This document shows, one piece after another, positions 61,926-64,000 of a stretch of DNA of 64,000 bases. A program made the position numbers and the translations under genes. Position 1 is the stretch's first letter. Each line of letters starts with the position of its first letter. Source of the DNA: Laceyella sediminis. GTDB taxonomy: Bacteria > Bacillota > Bacilli > Thermoactinomycetales > Thermoactinomycetaceae. Below the pieces are notes generated by a model, which had not been told where the DNA came from, did not search any database, and was given only the letters and a program-made list of their open reading frames with translations. Location of the stretch: positions 62,001 through 126,000 of the forward strand of contig NZ_PVTZ01000001.1 in assembly GCF_003003125.1 (NCBI RefSeq). The letters run 5' to 3'.

Positions 61926-63131
61926 ATGCCAACCCGTTGGCCACACTTCCAAGACCTATGCCTCCCTTTGGGTGACAGCCTCTACTTTAACATAGGAACG
62001 TGCGTACCGCTTTTGGAACCGATACATGAAGCGATCACCCAAGCTAACCATTCCCTCCAATCCCCATCTCCCAAGCCATGGTTGGTTACCGAATCAGTCT
62101 GCATGGAAGCCCGCCGGAAGCTGGCATCTCTGTTAGGGGCCCACCCTAGCGAAATCTCGCTGACGGAAAACGGCACGTTCAGCATGAATGCCATCATCGC
62201 CGGCATCCCTTGGCAAGAGGGAGATGGAATGATCGTCACCGCACACGAACATGTCAGCAGTCTCGTGCCATGCTTCAACATCGCAAAACGGTACGGTCTC
62301 TTTGTCACCCTTGTCGATCCCGAAGGCAAAACAGATGAAGAGCTGATCGACGCATTAGCAAATGCCATCGATCAACGCACACGCCTGATCGTCGCAAGCC
62401 ACGTTACCTGGAACACGGGTCGCATCCTGCCTGTCGCTGACATTTGCCGACTAGCCCGGGACCACCGCGTGCTCACCCTTATCGATGGAGCGCAAGGCGC
62501 CGGAAACGTAGATGTCGATGTCAAAGCCATCGGTTGCGATGCGTATGCTCTCTCCGGCCACAAGTGGTTGCTGGGTCCCACCGGCACCGGGGCTTGTTAT
62601 ATCACCGCCAAGCTCGTTGAGCAACTATGGCCCCTTGCAGCAGGCTATCAATCCATCACCAGCTTTTCCCTTGACGGGCAGATAGACTGGAAGATGGATT
62701 CACAAAAAATGGAAGGATCTACAAAAAACATTGCCTTGTATGCCGGACTTACTCGCAGCTTAGAACTCTTGGAGCAATACCATCTTCCCGCGATCACCTC
62801 GCGGATCCATCATTTGGCCGCCTGGTTCAAACAGCAGCTTCTGCTTCTGCCGGGTGTCACCCTATTTACCGACCTCTCCTTCTCCGCTTCCGGTTTGGTA
62901 TGCTTCCGTATAGAAGGCCTCGCCCACGAGGAAATCGTGGACTACTGTCTAAAGCACCATCTATACATTCGCCATCTGCCGCGCCCGGAAGGCATCCGCT
63001 TTTCCATCCATGCCTTCCATTCCCACACAGAATTGATCCGCGCCCTCGTGATCCTTGAAGCTGCGATTCACCACGCCCGCAAGCAGGGAAGACATTCCAC
63101 CTCCACCCTCGTCGCCTCGCACCGTGAATAA
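61926..63131 (+). CDS. Class V aminotransferase-fold PLP enzyme
   Basis: A 401-residue PLP-dependent enzyme of the cysteine desulfurase/isopenicillin-N epimerase group. The PLP lysine is in LSGHKWLLGPTGTG (near residue 221), preceded by LIDGAQGAGNVDVDV with the cofactor aspartate and ASHVTWNTGRILPV. No conserved active-site cysteine loop of NifS type is evident near residue 330, so epimerase or aminotransferase chemistry is more likely than desulfuration. AAAGG lies about 11 bases before the ATG. It follows the peptide genes and stands alone. Confidence 0.83.
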   Translation: MPTRWPHFQDLCLPLGDSLYFNIGTCVPLLEPIHEAITQANHSLQSPSPKPWLVTESVCMEARRKLASLLGAHPSEISLTENGTFSMNAIIAGIPWQEGDGMIVTAHEHVSSLVPCFNIAKRYGLFVTLVDPEGKTDEELIDALANAIDQRTRLIVASHVTWNTGRILPVADICRLARDHRVLTLIDGAQGAGNVDVDVKAIGCDAYALSGHKWLLGPTGTGACYITAKLVEQLWPLAAGYQSITSFSLDGQIDWKMDSQKMEGSTKNIALYAGLTRSLELLEQYHLPAITSRIHHLAAWFKQQLLLLPGVTLFTDLSFSASGLVCFRIEGLAHEEIVDYCLKHHLYIRHLPRPEGIRFSIHAFHSHTELIRALVILEAAIHHARKQGRHSTSTLVASHRE

Positions 63132-63337
63132 AAAAAGCGTCCACCATCACATCACACCAACGCATCTGCATGCATATCAGCGAAAACGCCAACTTTCCAA
63201 TCACCTTTACTTTCATTCGCCCTCAGGGGTGCTGGGCATGGATGATGCCATCATGTATTTATTTCCTATTTATGAGCAAATAAGTATCAATAATTTATGC
63301 ATTCCTCAATTAAAAACTGTAACATATTGAATAAATA

Positions 63338-63346
63338 TGTTATACT
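63338..63346 (+). promoter_or_regulatory. Extended -10 promoter of the candidate small RNA
   Basis: TGTTATACT: TATACT at 63341-63346 with TG in extended position. The -35 region (TGTAAC) is weak. Confidence 0.5.
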
Positions 63347-63352
63347 TAATAG

Positions 63353-63469
63353 CGTTCGAGGATAGCACTGTCTCGCTTATCTTCGAATCCCCACAATGAA
63401 TGGTTTACTTAACTCTTCCTCGTCTCCGTCGATCCATTCTAGCGCACCCCCTCGGCGGAGACCTTTTTT
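63353..63469 (+). ncRNA. Candidate trans-acting small RNA
   Basis: Between the extended -10 promoter and a strong terminator, about 117 nt with no convincing frame. A 5' hairpin has the 10-bp stem TTCGAGGATA/TATCTTCGAA (63355-63364 with 63378-63387, one G-U). A single-stranded linker follows, with CTCTTCCTCGTCTCC, which is complementary to Shine-Dalgarno sequences. The terminator stem is GTCTCCGTCG/CGGCGGAGAC (63422-63431 with 63453-63462) with a C-rich loop, then TTTTTT. This is the layout of Firmicute base-pairing RNAs. It matches no RNA I can name. Confidence 0.5.
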
Positions 63470-63612
63470 GTGCCTTTAGCCCACACCATACATATGCTTA
63501 CTGTCGTCTTTATCTCTTCTTTCACTTCATCACTTCAAAACAGAATTTGAGTATTTTTATCAAAAGTGCGCAGTAGCCTAGAAAAGATATATACCTTTAT
63601 TTCAGTATCTGT
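63470..63612. other. Intergenic, nothing recognised
   Basis: AT-rich sequence between the candidate small RNA and the broken small gene. I see no frame with a ribosome binding site and no hairpin with a T run. Confidence 0.4.
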
Positions 63613-63792
63613 TCAAATCTTATTCCCGCGCGCGTTTTTAAATGCAAGGATGGTTGCGATAACAATCAAGATAAAAGAAATCAACACACCTACTGTAATC
63701 GAATATTGAACATAAGGCTCTAATCCCTGGCCTGTCGTTAAAGACAGTCGCTAGTGTTAAAAATAGACAACCTTTGGATCTCCATTTAGCAT
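63613..63792 (-). pseudogene. Small membrane protein gene interrupted by two in-frame stops
   Basis: ATG 63792 has GGAGG seven bases upstream and reads MLNGDPKVVYF, then TAA CAC TAG. The same frame continues as RLSLTTGQGLEPYVQYSITV, runs through a clear membrane helix (VGVLISFILIVIATILAF) and ends NARGNKI at 63613. The second part has no start codon with a ribosome binding site. A disabled small membrane protein gene is the simplest reading; a short leader peptide or stop readthrough are others. Confidence 0.4.
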
Positions 63793-64000
63793 TTTTCCAC
63801 CTCCTATCTTGCAAAGTAGTCATTATAATCAGTATATACTAAGGAGTACGATTTATATATGCACAATACGGGGATCAAATGAGAATTTGTCGAACACCAT
63901 ATCCAACCAGTACTACATATATCCTTTTCTATGATTCATTGGTTTATATCGGACAATAAATTCATCCAATAGTTATTACCCCTCTCTGTTCAATGAAGTC
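63793..64000. other. Intergenic, nothing recognised
   Basis: AT-rich end of the window. A plus-strand AAGGAG followed by ATG at about 63859 opens only a seven-codon frame. A TATAAT on the minus strand near 63824-63829 could be the -10 of the broken small membrane protein gene. Confidence 0.35.

Noticed and set aside
63888-63894. TGTCGAA, an exact 0A-box core near the window end
   Set aside because: A single seven-base match with no gene start within the window on either side; likely by chance.
1-64000. CRISPR arrays, tRNA or rRNA genes, prophage or complete insertion sequences
   Set aside because: No regularly spaced repeats, no cloverleaf-like sequences with conserved TTCRANYC arms, and no integrase, capsid or transposase frame were seen while reading both strands.

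Overview
The window comes from the chromosome of an endospore-forming, low-to-mid GC Gram-positive bacterium of the order Bacillales. It carries spoIIGA-sigE, spoVD, spoVE, a bacillithiol gene (bshC), SR1P, ylbO (rsfA-like) and many small Bacillus-type conserved genes. Gene order matches the Bacillus plan with extra genes inserted. GC content, frequent TTG/GTG starts and the presence of ahcY and fabV suggest a thermoactinomycete-like member (Thermoactinomycetaceae); that family placement is inference.

Layout. (1) 1-20.9 kb, all on the minus strand: the division and cell wall (dcw) cluster, read in the order mraZ-rsmH-ftsL-pbpB-spoVD-murE-murF-mraY-murD-spoVE-murG-murB-murA-divIB-ftsA-ftsZ, followed by spoIIGA and the start of sigE. 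Terminators after pbpB, spoVD, murA and ftsZ split it into units, and spoVD has a sigma-E-like promoter. mraZ has an extended -10 promoter and three phased GTGGW repeats, the expected MraZ operator. (2) 21-33 kb: ahcY, bshC, an MFS transporter, panE, a five-gene methylcrotonyl-CoA/HMG-CoA (leucine degradation) operon, then ylbP and ylbO. This is the B. subtilis ylbO-ylbP-panE-bshC-mraZ block with three insertions. (3) 32.7-40.8 kb: a crotonase, a DUF2626 protein, fabV, a MidA-type methyltransferase, cysK-rhodanese, resA-ccdA-tlpA, a YqgX-like metallo-hydrolase and a YlaJ-like spore lipoprotein. (4) 41-46 kb: ylaI, ylaH, nfo, a HesB-like protein, pepA and yktB. (5) 46.7-48.5 kb: speA convergent with a clear SR1-like dual-function RNA that encodes the 43-residue SR1P homologue. 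(6) 48.6-59.6 kb: DUF3055, GAF and DUF1885 proteins, an HTH-TPR regulator, a PAP2 phosphatase, an M23 peptidase, a double dynamin (DynA) and rmuC. (7) 59.7-64 kb: a looser accessory stretch with an ATP-grasp ligase, tiny peptide genes, a class V aminotransferase, a probable small RNA and a broken small membrane protein gene.

Mobile DNA is limited to two related, palindromic, about 130 bp MITE-like elements in opposite orientation (near 41.0 and 46.2 kb). Each is flanked by a perfect 4-bp duplication of YTAR type (CTAG and TTAG). No tRNA, rRNA, CRISPR array, prophage or complete insertion sequence was seen. The most interesting unexplained items are the SR1-like locus and its regulation, the MITE pair, a candidate small RNA at 63.35-63.47 kb, the leader region of murE, and the ATP-grasp/tiny-peptide neighbourhood at 60-62 kb.
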